From: Flavobacteriales bacterium
GTDB lineage: Bacteria > Bacteroidota > Bacteroidia > JANQJC01
Assembly: GCA_028281825.1 (NCBI GenBank)
Contig: JANQJC010000016.1
Location: 1-64,000, forward strand
Direction: 5' to 3'
Length of the DNA stretch: 64,000 nt
Shown here: positions 61,637 through 64,000 of the stretch, one piece after another
How the letters are laid out: every line of letters begins with the position of its first letter
Position numbering within the stretch: the stretch's first letter is position 1
Made by a program: the position numbers and the translations under genes
Notes under the pieces: generated by a model
What the model saw: the letters and a program-made list of their open reading frames with translations, nothing else
Told to the model about the DNA's origin: nothing
The model's database searches: none

Positions 61637-63019
61637 TTAATCTTTACCGAAACCTTTATAGAGTTCTTCTTCGTCTACTATCTCTAGATTGTCGTCCTCT
61701 TTCAATTCTTTGGAAACGGCAGTGTAGGGGCCAGTTACCACTTCTTCGCCTTTTTCGAGGCCTTCCAGCAGTTGTATGTACTCACTATCCTGGATACCAG
61801 TTTTCACTACTTTTCTCACAGCAGTACCGTTTTTATTCACAAAAACACATTCTTCAATTCTCTCTTTGTCTTTCTTTCCACTGTTAGCTTCCTGATATTC
61901 TTGCTCGTCTTCTTCCGTTTTTCGTTTTTCGTTTTTCCTTTCTTTGTCTTTGTCCTCATCCTTGTTTAAGTCGCGAGTGGTAACGGCTTGCAAAGGAACT
62001 GAAAGTACATTCTCTACAGTTTTGGTTTTAATATCCACAGAAGCTGACATGCCTGGGCGGAAAGGAGACATGCCAGGTTGTTTTTCGTTTTCCAAATCGG
62101 TGTAAGATTCTTTCAATACCCTGATTTTTACTTCAAAGTTGGTGACTTCATCCAGTGACATTCCTGAAACATTAGCTGAGTTGGCAATGCTGGTAACTAC
62201 CCCTTTGAACTTGCGCTCATAGTATGCGTCTACTTCAATATCCACACTGTCATTCATCCCTACCCGAATAATATCGTTCTCATTCACTTCTACCTGCACT
62301 TCCATTTCGTTCAAATTGGCAATGGTCATGATTTCAGAACCCATCATTTGCTGGGTACCCACTACAGTTTCACCTACCTCAAAGTTGAGTTTAGATATAG
62401 TTCCATCCACGGGAGAGTAGATGGTGGTTCTTCCCATATTGTCCATTGCTTCCTGAAGGCCAGCTGCCGCGCTTTTTACATTGAACTCAGCCGCATTGAT
62501 GGATTCTTCAGCCGCTTTCACTTCAGCTTCAGCAGTTTTGAAGGAGGAAACTGCAGCGTCATACTCTGCCTGGGAAATAGTTTCTTGCTCGAACAGCTTT
62601 TTGTTTCTCTCAAAACTTTGCTTTGCATTCTCGAATTGGGCCTTTACTTGTTCAAAGCGAGCTTGTGAGTTAGCCAAGTTGGCTTTGGAGGTATTAAGTG
62701 TAGCTTCAAGCCTTTCCACTGTGGCTACGTAAATATCAGGATTAATCTTTACCAGTAGCTGCCCCTTGGTAACTTTATCACCTTCTTTAACAGGTAAGGC
62801 AATTATTTTTCCCGCCACGTCAGGGCTGATGGCGACCTCGGTTTCGGGCTGTATTTTACCACTTGCGGTAACTATCTCGGTGATGGTTCTCTCGGCTACC
62901 TTTTCAGTAGTTACTTTGATGGCGGTAGAAGGGCCAATCCAGCCTTGTTTCTTACCGATGCCGAGTACTATGACCACAAGCACAACGATGCCTATGGCTA
63001 TTAAAAGCTTTTTGTTCAT
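61637..63019 (-). CDS. HlyD/MacA-type periplasmic adaptor of an efflux pump
   Basis: A 460-residue membrane-fusion protein. N-terminal anchor (KLLIAIGIVVLVVIVLGIG), a biotinyl-lipoyl half (TASGKIQPETEVAISPDVAGKIIALPVKEGDKVTKGQLLVKINPD), a long helical hairpin (~95-195), the second lipoyl half GRTTIYSPVDGTISKLNFEVGETVVG and a beta-barrel. After QAVTTRDL an unusual charged insert of about 40 residues (KDEDKDKERKNEKRKTEE...) interrupts the membrane-proximal domain. It belongs with the TolC-family gene 56 bp upstream; no ABC or RND pump gene is visible in the window. Confidence 0.92.
   Translation of the reverse strand: MNKKLLIAIGIVVLVVIVLGIGKKQGWIGPSTAIKVTTEKVAERTITEIVTASGKIQPETEVAISPDVAGKIIALPVKEGDKVTKGQLLVKINPDIYVATVERLEATLNTSKANLANSQARFEQVKAQFENAKQSFERNKKLFEQETISQAEYDAAVSSFKTAEAEVKAAEESINAAEFNVKSAAAGLQEAMDNMGRTTIYSPVDGTISKLNFEVGETVVGTQQMMGSEIMTIANLNEMEVQVEVNENDIIRVGMNDSVDIEVDAYYERKFKGVVTSIANSANVSGMSLDEVTNFEVKIRVLKESYTDLENEKQPGMSPFRPGMSASVDIKTKTVENVLSVPLQAVTTRDLNKDEDKDKERKNEKRKTEEDEQEYQEANSGKKDKERIEECVFVNKNGTAVRKVVKTGIQDSEYIQLLEGLEKGEEVVTGPYTAVSKELKEDDNLEIVDEEELYKGFGKD
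61916..61936. repeat. Three tandem 7-bp units inside the adaptor gene
   Basis: CGTTTTT is repeated three times without a mismatch within the DNA coding for the charged insert. The unit is not a multiple of three, so a change in copy number would shift the reading frame. Confidence 0.75.
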
Positions 63020-63075
63020 GGAGGGGTTTTATGTTCCAATGAATATACATTGGGTTAGTGGTAATTGTTCTGTTA

Positions 63076-64000
63076 TTATTTCAATGTCAAAGGTTTACCC
63101 TGGTAAAAGTCCAGCACTTTGAGCTTAAAGACATAGTCATATTTTGCACGCACAGCCTCTGACTCAGCATTGGTAAGGCGTGTTTTGGTTTCGTTAAAGT
63201 CAGTTGGATTAAGCAGGCCAACTTCAAAACGCTTTTGGGCATACTCAAACGATGTTTCTAATGCCTCCAATGCTTTTATTGAAGCAAAGTACTGCTTAAG
63301 AGAAGCCTTGGCATCAGCATGGGCTTGTTGTATGGTTTGCTCTAATTGCAGTTTAGAAGCTTCCAGTGCCAATTGGGCGTTTTGTTGGTTGATTTTGGCT
63401 CTGGCAATCGCTGTGCGGCTTTGCCATCCATTAAAAATTGGAATATTTAAATTAAAAGTGAGGTTTTCATTTAAATTTTGTTCTAGTTGGTCACTGAAAG
63501 ATTTGGTCTCCAATGTTGGGATGATACCATCTGATAAGCTAAACACCGTATCACCACTAGCAGTATAGCCAGAAGGTGGTGGTGTGGTAATCGTATATCC
63601 AGTTACTTCCTTACTTAAGCCTGAATAGCCAGTACCAACAGAACCAGTTATTGTAACACTAGGACTGGCTGTGCCTTTAGCTATCGCTACACTTTTATCA
63701 GCGCTTAATACTGTTGTCTCAGCACTTTTGATTTGTGGTTGATTACCTAATGCAGTCTGGTATATCTGTTTAGGGTTTAATTTGGACAGGGCATCCGCTG
63801 GGATTTCAATTTGTGGTTTCTCTATCGTTAAAGTAGCATTACTATTCAAATTCATCAATTGCCTTAGCGATAAGTAGGCTAAATCTCTTTGGTTTTCAGC
63901 ATTACTTACCTGCAATTCATCACTGGCCAATTGTGCCTGTATATCAAACAGGTTGCCCTCAGGCAAAACACCAGCATCAACCAATTTACTAGTTCTGTCA
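63076..64000 (-). CDS. TolC-family outer membrane efflux protein, 5' end cut by window
   Basis: The frame is open from the right window edge to the stop at 63076, giving 308 visible residues. The start codon is beyond 64000; a TTG at 63984 is internal. It shows the TolC coiled-coil pattern: VDAGVLPEGNLFDIQAQLASDELQVSNAENQRDLAYLSLRQLMN, then the barrel part with GYTITTPPP, LTFNLNIPIFNGWQSRTAIARAKINQQNAQLALEASKLQLEQTIQQA and QKRFEVGLLNPTDFNETKTRL. It provides the outer membrane channel for the adaptor encoded next. Confidence 0.93.
   Translation of the reverse strand, partial: DRTSKLVDAGVLPEGNLFDIQAQLASDELQVSNAENQRDLAYLSLRQLMNLNSNATLTIEKPQIEIPADALSKLNPKQIYQTALGNQPQIKSAETTVLSADKSVAIAKGTASPSVTITGSVGTGYSGLSKEVTGYTITTPPPSGYTASGDTVFSLSDGIIPTLETKSFSDQLEQNLNENLTFNLNIPIFNGWQSRTAIARAKINQQNAQLALEASKLQLEQTIQQAHADAKASLKQYFASIKALEALETSFEYAQKRFEVGLLNPTDFNETKTRLTNAESEAVRAKYDYVFKLKVLDFYQGKPLTLK

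Overview
The window comes from a Bacteroidota chromosome, most likely of the Flavobacteriales grade. The evidence is secreted proteins with type IX secretion C-termini of both kinds (YPNP type A, gliding-type NAFTPND type B), SprB-type and PKD repeat arrays, lipoproteins with lysine/acid residues after the lipidated cysteine, DUF6427-like and DUF6341-like neighbours of purD, and a promoter grammar of TTTG-N19-TAnnTTTG, which is the Bacteroidetes primary sigma signature. Gene density is high, both strands are used, and no phage, integron, CRISPR array or full insertion sequence is visible. The two ends cut through an enoyl-CoA hydratase gene (left) and a TolC-family gene (right).

Layout. 1-8.6 kb: crotonase, purD, small membrane proteins, a lipoprotein, trpS, plsC, gatC, a bacilliredoxin, a lipid kinase and an MsrA that looks like a lipoprotein. 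8.7-10 kb: an SPFH lipoprotein lying between a tRNA-Arg fragment and the intact tRNA-Arg(CCU). 10-18 kb: a 1964-residue secreted subtilase with ten SprB-type repeats, a Crp/Fnr regulator and a secreted propeller-like protein. 18-24.6 kb: beta-CASP nuclease and universal stress protein operon, ArsR regulator, B12-dependent ribonucleotide reductase, methionine aminopeptidase. 24.6-34 kb: TlpA-like protein, GlpD, TrhO, two large lipoproteins (beta-helix-like and PLC-like), fatty acid hydroxylase, CBS protein, a T9SS cargo protein, ArsR. 34-37.6 kb: an HxlR regulator divergent from a four-gene operon (DJ-1/PfpI lipoprotein, barrel-like protein, bestrophin, F420-reductase-like dehydrogenase). 37.6-42.3 kb: phosphosugar isomerase-lipB-DUF2807 operon, lysS, superoxide dismutase. 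42.5-48 kb: a 1443-residue type B T9SS adhesin with a polyglycine domain and ten PKD domains, then kbl. 48-52.5 kb: rplM-rpsI-rpsB-tsf, pyrH-frr, an RRM protein. 52.5-60.8 kb: M23 peptidase, a GH31 enzyme with sulfoquinovosidase residues, an Nramp-USP fusion, a GH36 alpha-galactosidase, a MORN-repeat protein, SRPBCC and CSMC small proteins. 60.9-64 kb: tsaB and a TolC/HlyD efflux pair.

How parts may work together. The HxlR cassette looks like a dedicated stress response, inferred to act on reactive electrophiles, with an outer membrane barrel and an inner membrane anion channel in the same transcript. The GH31 and GH36 enzymes could act on the sulfoquinovose and digalactose headgroups of plant or algal thylakoid lipids. 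Several mRNAs appear leaderless or nearly so, because the -7 box ends 4-9 nt before the start codon. Intergenic 3' regions carry at least four kinds of short REP-like palindromic repeats, one of them a bipartite element found twice with the same order and spacing.
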